From: Chloroflexota bacterium
GTDB lineage: Bacteria; Chloroflexota; Anaerolineae; Aggregatilineales; Phototrophicaceae
NCBI GenBank assembly: GCA_026707665.1
Contig: JAPOWK010000104.1
Location: 1 to 61,818 of the forward strand
DNA: 61,818 bases
Direction of reading: 5' to 3'
Positions within the stretch are counted from its first letter, which is position 1, and each line of letters starts with the position of its first letter. Both the position numbers and the translations under genes were made by a program. Below are positions 7,747 through 16,668 of this stretch, piece by piece. The notes beneath the pieces were generated by a model. It saw only the letters and a program-made list of their open reading frames with translations, was not told the DNA's origin and ran no database searches.

Positions 7747-8381
7747 ATGATGGCTGATTCCTCATCCACAACAATTGCATCCATGAACAACTCGTCAATC
7801 TTTACGAGCGGAGTAACCACCCACCTTACGGGATTAACCGTTACTAATGATTCGAGGCTGCGTTGGTTGTTTTGGTTATTTCTCTTTGGAATATCGCCGG
7901 TATCCCTTACAATGTTGGCATAGGGAGTAAACTTGTATTCTTCTCTCAAACAGCCGTCATGTTTCAATGAATTAAACACTTCTGCGAGATTATCACCATC
8001 GCCCGTCTTGTCTACATTGAATTCGAGTTCTTGTCCAAAGAAAAAACAGACTATATCTTTGGTTGTATATTCATTCATTAGTTTTCTTGGATCACTGGTT
8101 GCCTTGTCAAATCCAAACCTGCACAATGTATAGCATCTGTCCATCCATGCTGTGATAAGTTGACATGCAGACGCCTTCTCTTCGTCATTCCCGCTACTGA
8201 TTAATCGAACGATAGTGGGTCTCGCGTTAATAAACCATACATCTCGGTAGCTGACACGACTATGATGCTCGGTCGATACGTTACGCCTTAGCTCAATGCG
8301 CTTAAACCCCATCACACCCTCTTCTCCGCCAAATATTAAGTGACCCGTCATAACCAACCACCCCGCAATCACGAGACTCAT
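7743..8381 (-). CDS. Hypothetical protein (212 aa) in AT-rich island
   Basis: No family recognised. The protein starts with a short hydrophobic stretch (SLVIAGWLVMTGHLIFGG) and is otherwise soluble-looking, with several Cys (CQLITAWMDRCYTLCRF) and a C-terminal VVTPLVKIDELFMDAIVVDE. Base composition is clearly AT-richer than the flanking M16 and TrmB genes. The gene is followed by the HNH-like fragment in an overlapping ATGA arrangement and preceded by another unrecognised gene, suggesting a small acquired cassette. Confidence 0.6.
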   Translation of the reverse strand: MSLVIAGWLVMTGHLIFGGEEGVMGFKRIELRRNVSTEHHSRVSYRDVWFINARPTIVRLISSGNDEEKASACQLITAWMDRCYTLCRFGFDKATSDPRKLMNEYTTKDIVCFFFGQELEFNVDKTGDGDNLAEVFNSLKHDGCLREEYKFTPYANIVRDTGDIPKRNNQNNQRSLESLVTVNPVRWVVTPLVKIDELFMDAIVVDEESAII

Positions 8382-8429
8382 GTTAGCCTATGACGAGATC
8401 GCGTACGGTTAGGTCTAGCTATTGGTCTT
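8381..8429 (-). pseudogene. Second degraded HNH-like start, homologous to 7700-7746
   Basis: On the minus strand ATG-GAA-GAC-CAA-TAG is followed by codons for LDLTVRDLV-I-G and then a stop, closely paralleling MKIQ-L-LDLTVRDLVAG at 7746. The in-frame TAG and the early stop show it is not functional. It overlaps the 3' end of the 177-aa gene and abuts the 212-aa gene, so the same short block follows each of the two island genes. Confidence 0.45.
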
Positions 8430-8948
8430 CCATTTGTCTTCTTTTGCCCATTCGGGGCAATCGTCACCTAGCGCCTGTAGCTGTTGCATAACTTTCGGCA
8501 ATTTTCGTGCTTCACTTTGTAGTGCTGCATTGTGAAACCCCACGGTCAGTCTATTCTCTGCGAGTAGAGTGCCATTCTTTAGTCTTTCCATTACAGCGTC
8601 CCATGCAGGACGCATTATGTAATGGATTTTCGCAGACTTCCGCATGCTCTCCACTAGGTCTGTGTCTGCATATAGACCACCCATGACCGCGAATGATGCA
8701 ACCAACTTTAACTCTGAATCTGTCACCTCTTCTAACGGCATATCATTGATTGACTCTACGAGTAGGTCATCAAGCGGAAGAGCACTCAGTGCTGTTGTGT
8801 TGAATGCTGAGTAGATGTAATCAGGATCATCAACATCACAACCCGCGGAAAACTGATAATCTGTCATCATCTCGATAAGCGCCGTTCTCTTTTTTGGGGT
8901 TACGGTGTATTCCACCCCTTGATGCTCAATTGTGAAACTGTCACTCAC
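8415..8948 (-). CDS. Hypothetical protein (177 aa) in AT-rich island
   Basis: An acidic, soluble-looking protein (SDSFTIEHQGVEYTVTPKKR at the N-terminus; EWAKEDKWKTNS at the end) of no family I recognise. No membrane segment or catalytic motif stands out. Composition is AT-richer than the surroundings. It is the first gene of the island in the direction of transcription; the upstream sequence (GGAGAATATC before the ATG) gives a plausible ribosome site. Confidence 0.6.
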   Translation of the reverse strand: MSDSFTIEHQGVEYTVTPKKRTALIEMMTDYQFSAGCDVDDPDYIYSAFNTTALSALPLDDLLVESINDMPLEEVTDSELKLVASFAVMGGLYADTDLVESMRKSAKIHYIMRPAWDAVMERLKNGTLLAENRLTVGFHNAALQSEARKLPKVMQQLQALGDDCPEWAKEDKWKTNS

Positions 8949-9147
8949 TGATATTCTCCTTTGAATCTCTTGTGGTGTCTTCCCACGCTGGCTTACAGCT
9001 GTTCGGAAACTTCGCTTGACGTCGAACTTAAAGATTCTTTATTCTGCGCCATTTTCTCTTCGAAGCAATCAACACAATCCATCTCGCCTTTACTTGATAA
9101 TACGCAACGCGCGGCATTTTAGCATATTTGTTTTATTCTATGAAGCC

Positions 9148-9182
9148 TCGGTGCCCTCGAAAACCTCGGTGTCCTCGGTGGT
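9148..9182. repeat. Short direct repeat CCTCGGTGnCCTCG
   Basis: Two or three near-identical units (CCTCGGTGCCCTCG, CCTCGGTGTCCTCG, then GTGG) follow in tandem in the gap before the trmB end. The tract marks the edge of the AT-rich island. No function is apparent. Confidence 0.5.
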
Positions 9183-9198
9183 AAAAAATGTATCGAAT

Positions 9199-10182
9199 TC
9201 ACCCCCGCAACTTCCGCGCCAGCACCTTCCCCTCCCCATCCAAGCCCGCCACCCACTCGCCCACCGCCGCCACCGCCCGGTGCATGCCCGGCGTCGCCCG
9301 CGCATGACCCAGGCTCGTCATCTTGACGATATACTCGCCCGCCTTTTCTCGCGGCGCCAGCATGATCATCGTATGCTGCTCGATGGTTGGCTCTTCCACC
9401 ACCACTTCAAACAGGGCGACATTCCGCTTGGGGTCAGCGAAGGCGTGCAAAATGGCGATGTGTACCTCGCCCAGCCGGCGGCGAGTCGATTCGAAGCGCG
9501 CGCAGATGTCGGCGGCGCTCAGCGGCGAATGCAAGAATAGATGCGGCATTTCCCATTCCTGGATGAGGGGCGGATGCGCCAGCGGGCGGTCGTCCCGCGC
9601 ATAGCGGAAGAAGTGCCCGCGGCGTCCCTCGCGATAACCCTTGCGTTCGTATTTGGTGACAAACCGACCCGCGACTTCGTTGACCCAGGGCGCGTCAAAT
9701 TGGTTGACAAGCCCCGGCGTCGTCGACAGGATCTCATGCGCCATCTCGGCATAATCGATGATATCAGTCGCCAGCAGCAGGCGACCAGCCGTAACCAGCC
9801 GGCTCGCCAGCAAATCGACCGTGTCGCGGCTGATGAGACGGCGGCGCTGGTGCCGTTTCTTGAACCAGGGATCGGGGTAATTGATGTGAAATTCGGTGAC
9901 CGACGCCTCCGCCAGCAGATGCGCCAGAGCCGTTTCGGCGCGCCCATGGATCGGTCGGACGTTGTCCAGCCCCAGCTTCGCGATCTTGGCTTCGGCTTTG
10001 TCCATGGATTGCCCCGAAATCTCGAAGCCGAGGATATTGCAGTCGGGTTGCGTCCGCGCCAGATGAATCAAGTGGTCGCCATTGCCAAAGCCGATCTCGA
10101 TGATCAAAGGCTGGACGAGCGGAAATAGCCGCTCCGGCCGCAGCGGCCAATCCAGCATGAGGATGTTGAGCTTGCGCAGCAT
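9199..10182 (-). CDS. trmB: tRNA (guanine-N7)-methyltransferase with C-terminal extension
   Basis: Methylates G46 of tRNA using S-adenosylmethionine. The SAM-binding loop IEIGFGNGDHL, the catalytic NYPDPWFKKRHQRRRL, a TDI-DYAEM motif and TKYERKGYREGR are all present in order. Typical bacterial TrmB is about 220 residues; here a further ~110 residues follow (from about EWEMPHLFLHSPL), a type of C-terminal extension also known in some thermophile TrmB proteins. The start at 10182 is preceded by GGACG; a longer frame begins at 10209. Confidence 0.93.
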   Translation of the reverse strand: MLRKLNILMLDWPLRPERLFPLVQPLIIEIGFGNGDHLIHLARTQPDCNILGFEISGQSMDKAEAKIAKLGLDNVRPIHGRAETALAHLLAEASVTEFHINYPDPWFKKRHQRRRLISRDTVDLLASRLVTAGRLLLATDIIDYAEMAHEILSTTPGLVNQFDAPWVNEVAGRFVTKYERKGYREGRRGHFFRYARDDRPLAHPPLIQEWEMPHLFLHSPLSAADICARFESTRRRLGEVHIAILHAFADPKRNVALFEVVVEEPTIEQHTMIMLAPREKAGEYIVKMTSLGHARATPGMHRAVAAVGEWVAGLDGEGKVLARKLRG

Positions 10183-10310
10183 CTTACGTCCAATAATACT
10201 TGCCCGCACGCCGGAACCGAAACGCGCTCCCTCACTGTTGCCTCGGGGCAGGGGGCGGAACTGAAATGCTCCCCTCCCTGATACTTCGAGTCTAGGGCTT
10301 GGGGTTGAAG

Positions 10311-10355
10311 TGCTCCCCCTCCCTAGCTCGCTGGGGAGAGGCCGGGGGTGAGGTT
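10311..10355. repeat. Family A hairpin repeat
   Basis: CTCCCCCTCC-CTAGCTCGC-TGGGGAGAG followed by GCCGGGGGTGAGG. This is an uninterrupted copy, useful as a reference for the neighbouring interrupted copy at 10371-10431. A weaker related C-rich/G-rich stretch precedes it at about 10268-10308. Confidence 0.65.
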
Positions 10356-10370
10356 AGATTTCTTGCCCCC

Positions 10371-10431
10371 TCCTTAGCTCGTGGGTCGCGTAGACACTGA
10401 CCTTCGGGAGGGGGTTGGGGGTGGGGTGGAC
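10371..10431. repeat. Family A repeat interrupted by the 19-base sequence, overlapping the MFS gene end
   Basis: CCCCCTCCTTAGCTCG is followed by the 19-base sequence in reverse orientation (10384-10402, GGTCGCGTAGACACTGACC) and then CGGGAGGGGGTTGGGGGTGG. The repeat runs into the 3' end of the MFS transporter gene and encodes its last residues. Confidence 0.65.
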
Positions 10432-11651
10432 TTCTGTCTGAGCGTCTCCGGCACGAAGAACAGGAAGATGCTGGCTGCAGCCAAGCCCGAACCGGCGATC
10501 ACCCAAATGGCCGACGTCAGCACCAGAATATCCGCCACGATGCCGACGACCAGCGGCGCGCCGGTATGCCCCATATCACCAATCCAGCGCCAGACGCCCA
10601 GGAATTCGCCTCGAGAGCGCGCTGGCGAGAGATCCGCGCCCAGCGTCATCATCGTGCCCGAACCCAAACCGTTGCCAATGCCGATCAAGACCGCCGCGAA
10701 GAGCAGCCCGCTGTAGCTTGTGGCGAAGGGCACCAGCGCCATGCCCAGCGCCTGAATGCCGAAGCAGGGCACGATGGCAAACTTGCGACCGACGCGATCC
10801 ATCAGCCAGCCGGCGACCACGAACAAACTGAAATCAACCGCCACCGAAAGACTGACGATCAGTCCGATTTGATCAACTGCCAATCCCAGCACTTCGGCGG
10901 CGAAAAGCGGGATGATGATGATGCGCCCGGCGCGGATCATCTGCCCGAAAACCTGCGCCGTGCCCGCGGAAGCCAAGACGCGAGAATTGGAGACCAAAAC
11001 GGACTTGATATGCAATTCATGCCGATCTTTGGCGCTGAGCTTGCTTTTCTCCCGTTTGCCCTTTAGCGTGAACAAGACCACCAGGATCAGTCCGACGGCC
11101 GTGACCACGCCGACAAGGACAAACACCGCGCGCAAACCAAGCATGCCCGCGGCGACGCCGCCAATGGCTGGTCCGATGAAACCGCCCAGACGATGCGTCC
11201 CGCCGAACATCGATATGGCTTTGCCGCGCTGGCTCAATTCGACATGGTCAGTGACGTAGACGTGCGCCGAAATCGTATACATGGCGCGGCCGAAGCCGGC
11301 GAACAGACGCAGCGCGAGCACGCTCCAGATAGAAGGCGCGAAGAAGAGCAGGATCACCGAAGCCGCCTTCACCAGCAGCCCCATGATCATGACCTGCTTG
11401 TTGCCGAAACGCCGCTGTATCATGCCGCTGGGGACATCGGCGATCAGCGTGCCGATGCCTTCGCCCGCCAATACCAGACCGATCAAGCCGTAACTAATAT
11501 CGAAGTCGACGACGAAAAGCGGCAGAATCGGCACCAGCAAACCCTGCCCCAGGGTGACCATCAGCGCGGGCAAATAAAATGACAGGATCAGCGCGCGCAA
11601 TCCTGTCGAAGTACCTGCGGGAATATCGGCTTTTGACATTCGCGGCGTCAT
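10374..11651 (-). CDS. MFS transporter (425 aa)
   Basis: A 12-helix major facilitator superfamily permease; the first helix pair (LPALMVTLGQGLLVPILPLF) and the loop 2-3 motif (DVPSGMIQRRFGNKQVM, a variant of the GxLxDRxGRR signature, repeated later as GWLMDRVGRKFAI) are clear. It resembles drug or small-molecule exporters; the substrate cannot be told. It lies 38 bases downstream of the aminotransferase, probably in one operon. The last ~18 residues (STPPPTPSRRSVSTRPTS) come from a repeat element and replace whatever the original C-terminus was. Confidence 0.9.
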   Translation of the reverse strand: MTPRMSKADIPAGTSTGLRALILSFYLPALMVTLGQGLLVPILPLFVVDFDISYGLIGLVLAGEGIGTLIADVPSGMIQRRFGNKQVMIMGLLVKAASVILLFFAPSIWSVLALRLFAGFGRAMYTISAHVYVTDHVELSQRGKAISMFGGTHRLGGFIGPAIGGVAAGMLGLRAVFVLVGVVTAVGLILVVLFTLKGKREKSKLSAKDRHELHIKSVLVSNSRVLASAGTAQVFGQMIRAGRIIIIPLFAAEVLGLAVDQIGLIVSLSVAVDFSLFVVAGWLMDRVGRKFAIVPCFGIQALGMALVPFATSYSGLLFAAVLIGIGNGLGSGTMMTLGADLSPARSRGEFLGVWRWIGDMGHTGAPLVVGIVADILVLTSAIWVIAGSGLAAASIFLFFVPETLRQKSTPPPTPSRRSVSTRPTS

Positions 11652-11689
11652 CGCCCCAGATAAAACGTATTTGCTCGAATTTGCAGTGT

Positions 11690-12886
11690 CTATGCGTCGT
11701 TGAATTCGCGCGCGACCTGCCCCAGATTGGCGATCGCCGCAGTAATCGCTTCTTCATGCGATCGTGTGAAATTCAAACGCATGGTCGGCAGCCCGTCCGC
11801 CGGTTCAATGAAGAAATACTTGCCCGGCACGAAGGCGACCTTTTGCTCAACCGCCTTCCAGTAAAGCGCTTCCGCATCGACGCCGTTCGGCCCCTCCACC
11901 CAGATGAACATGCCGCCATCAGGCCTCGTCCAATGGTAGCCGGCTGGCATGTGCGCATCCAGGGCGGCCAGCATCGCCTCTTGCCGCGGTCGGTAGAGCG
12001 CGATGATGCGGGGCAATTGCTTGTCCAGGTAACCGCCGCAGATGTATTCGGTGGCCAGCGCCTGGGCGTAGGTATTGCTATGCAAATCGGCGCCTTGCTT
12101 GGCGGTATACAACCACTCTTTTATCAGGGGCGGCGCAATGCAGAAACCAAGCCGCAAGCCGGGCGCGAACACTTTCGATACCGTGCTGACGTAGACCGTG
12201 TTTTCCGGCGCGTAGGTATAGAACGGTGGAACCGCTTCGCCACGATAGCGCAGATCGCTGTAAGGGTCGTCTTCGATAACGAGCGCGCCCCGCCGCTTGA
12301 CAACCTCGGCGACTTGCTGACGGCGGGCGGCGCTCAGCGTGCGGCCCGTTGGGTTCTGAAACGTCGTCACCAGGTAAATGAATTTGACCTTTTGCTGGTC
12401 GAGCGTCTCCTCCAATGACTCAGGCAATATGCCTTCGTCGTCGGTGGCGATGCTGACGTATCTCGGTTCATAGGCGCTGAAGGCGGAAATGGCGCCGAGA
12501 TAACTGGGCGTTTCCAGGGCGATGGCGTCCCCCGGCGTGATGAGGACTTTGCCCAGCGTATCAAGCACACTTTGCGAGCCGTTGAAGACCAAGATCTCGT
12601 CAGCGCTGACGTCAATCTCCTTCGCTCCCAAATAGCCGACCAGCGCCTCGCGAAATGGCGTGAAACCCTCGGTCAAGTCGTACTGCAGCGCGGCTGCGCC
12701 ATAGCGATTGAGAACCGTTTCATTGATGCGGTATAGATCTTCGATGGGAAAGGTTTCCGGCGCCGGGATGCCACCCGCAAGCGAAATCATACCCGGCTGT
12801 GACACTACCTTGAGAATCTCGCGAATCTGGTTTTTGCGCATGCTAAGCGTGCGCGCGCTGAGGAATTCCTGGAACTGCTGGGCCAC
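11690..12886 (-). CDS. PLP-dependent aminotransferase, fold type I (2-aminoadipate/GntR-fusion-like clade)
   Basis: A 398-residue class I/II aminotransferase with FQNPTG (Asn178), EDDPYSDLRY (Asp206/Tyr209 region) and the PLP lysine in STVSKVFAPGLRLG (Lys238). The N-terminus MISLAGGIPAPETFPI and overall pattern resemble LysN/2-aminoadipate and multifunctional aromatic/branched-chain transaminases. The substrate cannot be fixed from sequence. It is upstream of an MFS transporter in the same direction. Confidence 0.93.
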   Translation of the reverse strand: MAQQFQEFLSARTLSMRKNQIREILKVVSQPGMISLAGGIPAPETFPIEDLYRINETVLNRYGAAALQYDLTEGFTPFREALVGYLGAKEIDVSADEILVFNGSQSVLDTLGKVLITPGDAIALETPSYLGAISAFSAYEPRYVSIATDDEGILPESLEETLDQQKVKFIYLVTTFQNPTGRTLSAARRQQVAEVVKRRGALVIEDDPYSDLRYRGEAVPPFYTYAPENTVYVSTVSKVFAPGLRLGFCIAPPLIKEWLYTAKQGADLHSNTYAQALATEYICGGYLDKQLPRIIALYRPRQEAMLAALDAHMPAGYHWTRPDGGMFIWVEGPNGVDAEALYWKAVEQKVAFVPGKYFFIEPADGLPTMRLNFTRSHEEAITAAIANLGQVAREFNDA

Positions 12887-13087
12887 GGCAGACTCACCCC
12901 ATAGAAAAAGCCGACCACCGACTACGTTTGGTCAACTCACGAACAATGAATCTATTGTAACTGACTCCTTTGCGCTTGCAAGGAGATGGCTGTTCCCTAG
13001 GTCATTGCCAGATTCCCATGCTAGCGCGAGGAGAAGACTTGCTGTTTTGTATGAGCGCGTCTGATTCTATTTGCTGCCGCAGGACGG

Positions 13088-14257
13088 CTATGCCAGGTAA
13101 TCGCGCAAATTATGCGCCAGTTGCGGGTGCCGCAGGCGCCGAAGTGCTTCTTTCTCCAACTGCCGAATCCGCTCGCGGCTGAGACCAAACTTGTTGGCAA
13201 TTTCTTCCAGCGTATGCGGTTCGCCGCCGCCCAAGCCGAATCGCAGGCGCAATATATGGCTCTGCCTCGGCGTCAACTCCGCAAGCACCTCTTCAATGGT
13301 CTCTTCCAGCAGATTCTGCGTCGCCGAATCCACCGGGCTGATCGTCTCTTGATCTTCGATAAAATCGCCAAATTCACTGTCGCCGTCGTCTCCCACGGGC
13401 CGCTCAAGCGCAATCGCGTGTTGGCTCGCGTCCATCATCGCGCGAACCGCCTCAGCCGCGACTTCCATCGCCCCGGCAATTTCTTCGGCGGTGGGGCGGC
13501 GACCAAGCGTCTGCTCCAGGTCTTGGGCGGCGCGATACATCTGACGAATGCGCTCAGTCATATGCAGCGGTATGCGAATCGTGCGCGTCTTCTGCGCCAG
13601 GGCGCGCGTAATGGCTTGTCGTATCCACCAGGTGGCATAAGTGCTGAATCGATTGCCGCGCGAATAATCATATTTGTCTACCGCGCGCATCAAGCCGACG
13701 TTGCCCTCTTGAATCAGATCGGGAAAGGGCAATCCCTGCCCCATATAGCGCTTGGCGATACTCACTACCAATCGTGTATTTGCGCGGCCCAGATGTTCTC
13801 GGGCGCGCTGGCCATCCAAAACTAGTCGGCGCAAGTGACGCCGCCAGCGATCGCTCTTTAGCCTTACGTCTGGATGTTCCAAGCGAAGGCGCGACTTGAA
13901 ACCCCGCTCAATGCGCTTCGCAAGGTCAATCTCATCTGCCGCTGTCAATAGCGGTTCCTGCGCCATTTGGCGAAAATAAAGTCCGACAGGATCATCGGAC
14001 GGGATGGCGCTGATGTCAGCGACTGCTCGATTCTGCAGGAGGTCGCGACTTTCATATTCCTGCTCGACAACCTCCGCGGCTTCTTTTGCTTGGGAATTCT
14101 CCGACTCATTGCGGAGTTCAATGCCGAGCTCTTCCAATTCGAGTAGAAGATTGCGCAGAGCGGCTCGGTCTTCCCCGTCATCGTCGAGTGCATCTACGAT
14201 CTGTTCAAAAGTTACATAACCACGTTTCTCAGCAAGCTCTACAAGTGCCTGGATCAC
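13088..14257 (-). CDS. Primary-type RNA polymerase sigma-70 factor
   Basis: A 389-residue sigma factor with a short acidic region 1.1-like N-terminus, region 1.2 (DDPVGLYFRQMAQEPLL, about 88-104), region 2 (RLVVSIAKRYMGQGLPFPDLIQEGNVGLMRAVDKYDY and RFSTYATWWIRQAITRAL), region 3 and a region 4 helix-turn-helix (LEEIANKFGLSRERIRQLEKEALRRLRHP). This layout fits SigA/RpoD or a close group 2 paralogue, recognising -35/-10 promoters like those noted in this window. It is monocistronic, with a candidate promoter upstream at 14335-14364. Confidence 0.93.
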   Translation of the reverse strand: MIQALVELAEKRGYVTFEQIVDALDDDGEDRAALRNLLLELEELGIELRNESENSQAKEAAEVVEQEYESRDLLQNRAVADISAIPSDDPVGLYFRQMAQEPLLTAADEIDLAKRIERGFKSRLRLEHPDVRLKSDRWRRHLRRLVLDGQRAREHLGRANTRLVVSIAKRYMGQGLPFPDLIQEGNVGLMRAVDKYDYSRGNRFSTYATWWIRQAITRALAQKTRTIRIPLHMTERIRQMYRAAQDLEQTLGRRPTAEEIAGAMEVAAEAVRAMMDASQHAIALERPVGDDGDSEFGDFIEDQETISPVDSATQNLLEETIEEVLAELTPRQSHILRLRFGLGGGEPHTLEEIANKFGLSRERIRQLEKEALRRLRHPQLAHNLRDYLA

Positions 14258-14334
14258 TTTTAGACCTCTACTTGTTGGGTGAATAAGCTTAATACATATA
14301 TTGGACGGTGAAGCGACGGTTCACTGTGAAATCT

Positions 14335-14364
14335 ATTTTGAGCGAAGTTTCAGGTATATGTCAA
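14335..14364 (-). promoter_or_regulatory. Candidate sigma-70 promoter for the sigma factor gene
   Basis: On the minus strand a perfect -35 TTGACA (14359-14364) is followed after 18 bases by CAAAAT (14335-14340) as a weak -10. It lies about 80 bases upstream of the sigma factor start. Confidence 0.4.
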
Positions 14365-14505
14365 CAGACAAAATCTAACAAAATGCAGAGAACTCCGAAC
14401 GCAAGAAATCGCCTGAAGTCTCCGCTCCCTGGTCGACATGGGAGCGACGGGCCATTCCGCAGATATGGCAATGGATCCGCAAATTGTGTTGCAATCGCGG
14501 CCGCG

Positions 14506-15771
14506 TCATCGCCGCAGGATTCGGTTGACGATCCCAAACCAGAATGGCGCGCCCTGGGCCGCGGCGATTACTGTGGCCGCGATGCCAAAAAACTTGGCGA
14601 CCAGAAGCCCCAGCCAGCCGCTCGGATTATTGTCGGGGAAATAATTCCAAAGATTGTTGGGATCGCTCAAAGCGAGACCCCCATCTGCCACTTCGCTGAC
14701 GTTCTGAAAGGACCAGCCGATCGGCAGGCTCAGATCTTGGATGTCCTGCAGTTGGCGGGCGACATTGGCTCCGGTTTCGATGGCGTCTTCCAGCGAATTC
14801 TCATCATTTGCCTGGTTGGCTCTAAACTCCTCATCAGCGACGTTTCCATCCAACTGTGTCTGCAAGGCGCCGCTCTGCACCGAAAAACTGGCTTCGCTGC
14901 TGATTTGTTCGCGCCGCGCCGGATCTTCCCAAAGCGTTCGCCCGATGTGAAGCGTATCGATATTGAGCGCCAGCGCAACAAATAGCGCTACCAAAATCGA
15001 CAGGTTCTTCATTTTCCCGCCATAAGCGGCGCTGGCCCGCTGCATGGAATTGTTGAACCAGATTTCCAGATTGCCGCGCGCGACCTCCAGGCTGTCGGCG
15101 TTGGTCATGACGGTCGAAAGCGCATGGCGCAAATTGGGATTTTCGATCTGACGGATGCCTGCCATCAACGATACATTTGTCGCCGGCTCAAGCCCGAGCA
15201 GGCTGACCTCTTCATCGATTTGATTCACAATATCGGTGAGGGCGCTGCGGTAGCGGCGATCTTGCACGAATCGCAGCGAATGGCGCAGCTCGTTCAAACC
15301 CTCGCCGGTTGTCACGATGCGGTTGACCATCACGCGCAGACCGCGACGCTCCGCGCCCGTTGGCATGCCATCAATGACGTTTAGCAGCGCGCCAAAAAGC
15401 TGTTGGTCAGATTCAGCCTTGATGGTGTTGAGCAGGACATCAACGAAGGTACTCGGCTCGATGAAATCGACAGAGCTGATGGCGCTATTGGCGATCTTTT
15501 CCGCTTCAGCGCGCGAGACACGCTGGGTTGGCGCTATCGTGTCGGCTTTGACCAACTGAATCAACGGATGGGTATAAACTTTCGCCCGTATGACGGGGTC
15601 TTCGATGACGGCGTTGATCGTGGCGCGGAGCGTCTTGGCGCGCATCTTGGTTGCTCTGGCAATCAGCGAGTTGACCTCGGTCACCACGATGCTCAACAAG
15701 ATGAACACAAAAATGATGCCGACTGCAACCTGGAGGATGGCGGTCAAAAACAGTCCCTTTCGCTGCGCCAA
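14506..15771 (-). CDS. Membrane protein of unknown function (421 aa)
   Basis: Three hydrophobic segments are visible: residues about 8-30 (FLTAILQVAVGIIFVFILLSIVV), about 265-285 (LSILVALFVALALNIDTL) and near the C-terminus (WLGLLVAKFFGIAATVIAAAQGAPFWF). Between the first and second lies a ~230-residue, helical, charged region. I recognise no catalytic motif; similar proteins are usually labelled hypothetical. The gene stands alone between the sigma factor and a small SH3-like membrane protein. Confidence 0.8.
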   Translation of the reverse strand: MAQRKGLFLTAILQVAVGIIFVFILLSIVVTEVNSLIARATKMRAKTLRATINAVIEDPVIRAKVYTHPLIQLVKADTIAPTQRVSRAEAEKIANSAISSVDFIEPSTFVDVLLNTIKAESDQQLFGALLNVIDGMPTGAERRGLRVMVNRIVTTGEGLNELRHSLRFVQDRRYRSALTDIVNQIDEEVSLLGLEPATNVSLMAGIRQIENPNLRHALSTVMTNADSLEVARGNLEIWFNNSMQRASAAYGGKMKNLSILVALFVALALNIDTLHIGRTLWEDPARREQISSEASFSVQSGALQTQLDGNVADEEFRANQANDENSLEDAIETGANVARQLQDIQDLSLPIGWSFQNVSEVADGGLALSDPNNLWNYFPDNNPSGWLGLLVAKFFGIAATVIAAAQGAPFWFGIVNRILRR

Positions 15772-15833
15772 ACAGCGACTTCAAGGCGATGACGCACTGA
15801 AATCAGTATAGTCGATGCGAAGCTTACCGCAAG

Positions 15834-16457
15834 CTAGAGGTTAATGCTTGGACGCGTAGGTGACGGATTGTGAGTTGGCATGGGGAGAGGCCGGCGCGAC
15901 TGTCTGGTGGCTGTTGTCAAAGCCTCGCTCGGTCGAGGGCGTGGCGTGAATGTTAGCGTGGCGGTCTTCGTTGGCAGCGGTGTGAATGTGATTGTCGGCG
16001 TTGCCGTGGGGTTTAAGGCATAAATGATGTCTCGGTGCATATATACCTTGTCGATTCTGCGGGTCAGCGGATTGTCGTCAATCAGATACCACTCGGCGTT
16101 GGGAAGAGCGGCAATGACGCAGACGGTCTCGCCTTGTTTGAGCGCGCTGGCGATCCGGCTGCGGGTGTCTGGCGCTTCTCGCACGATCGCTTCTCGAACG
16201 CCAACGGCGAAGTCTTGGCAGGGCGGTATCGGCGTGAAGGTAGGCAGCGGTGACGGCGCGTTGACCGAAATCTCCTCGATGCGAACCGCGGTGGCGGTAT
16301 GGCGCTCGATCGCCTGCTGCGTCGATTCGACAACGCTTACGCCGGTTGACATGAAGTTGCGAAGGCCGGACCATAGATAGTAGAGCCCAAATACGATAGC
16401 GATGCCAAGCAGGATGACAAACCAAGATGGAGGCCCCGACCGTCCGCCGTAACGCAT
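15834..16457 (-). CDS. Membrane-anchored protein with SH3-like region and Thr/Pro-rich tail (207 aa)
   Basis: One membrane helix (WFVILLGIAIVFGLYYLW, about residues 12-29) is followed by a linker, a compact domain (VREAIVREAPDTRSRIASALKQGETVCVIAA ... AEWYLI) resembling a bacterial SH3 domain, and a low-complexity Thr/Pro tail (NPTATPTITFTPLPT) common in Chloroflexota surface proteins. ATG 16457 is chosen because GAGGG lies 5 bases upstream. A cell-surface or wall-binding role is inferred only from the domain type. Confidence 0.65.
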   Translation of the reverse strand: MRYGGRSGPPSWFVILLGIAIVFGLYYLWSGLRNFMSTGVSVVESTQQAIERHTATAVRIEEISVNAPSPLPTFTPIPPCQDFAVGVREAIVREAPDTRSRIASALKQGETVCVIAALPNAEWYLIDDNPLTRRIDKVYMHRDIIYALNPTATPTITFTPLPTKTATLTFTPRPRPSEALTTATRQSRRPLPMPTHNPSPTRPSINL

Positions 16458-16668
16458 GATGCCCTCAGAAACCAATTACCACTAAACATAGCGGACTATT
16501 GACCCGGATCTCACCATCGTTAGGCAAACGGTGGTCTGGCGTAGGCCAGACAGATGTTTCCGTCGAAAATCCGTAACGATTTGCAGGGCGCGGCCGAGAT
16601 GGCTCGGTCAGGCGCTTGCAATATTCATGACATGCCATAAGATTCCTTGGCGTAGGCGGGAGATGGTT

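Noticed and set aside
12964..12985. Hairpin CTCCTTTGC/GCAAGGAG as terminator of the sigma factor gene
   Set aside because: The stem is good but no T-run follows on the minus strand.
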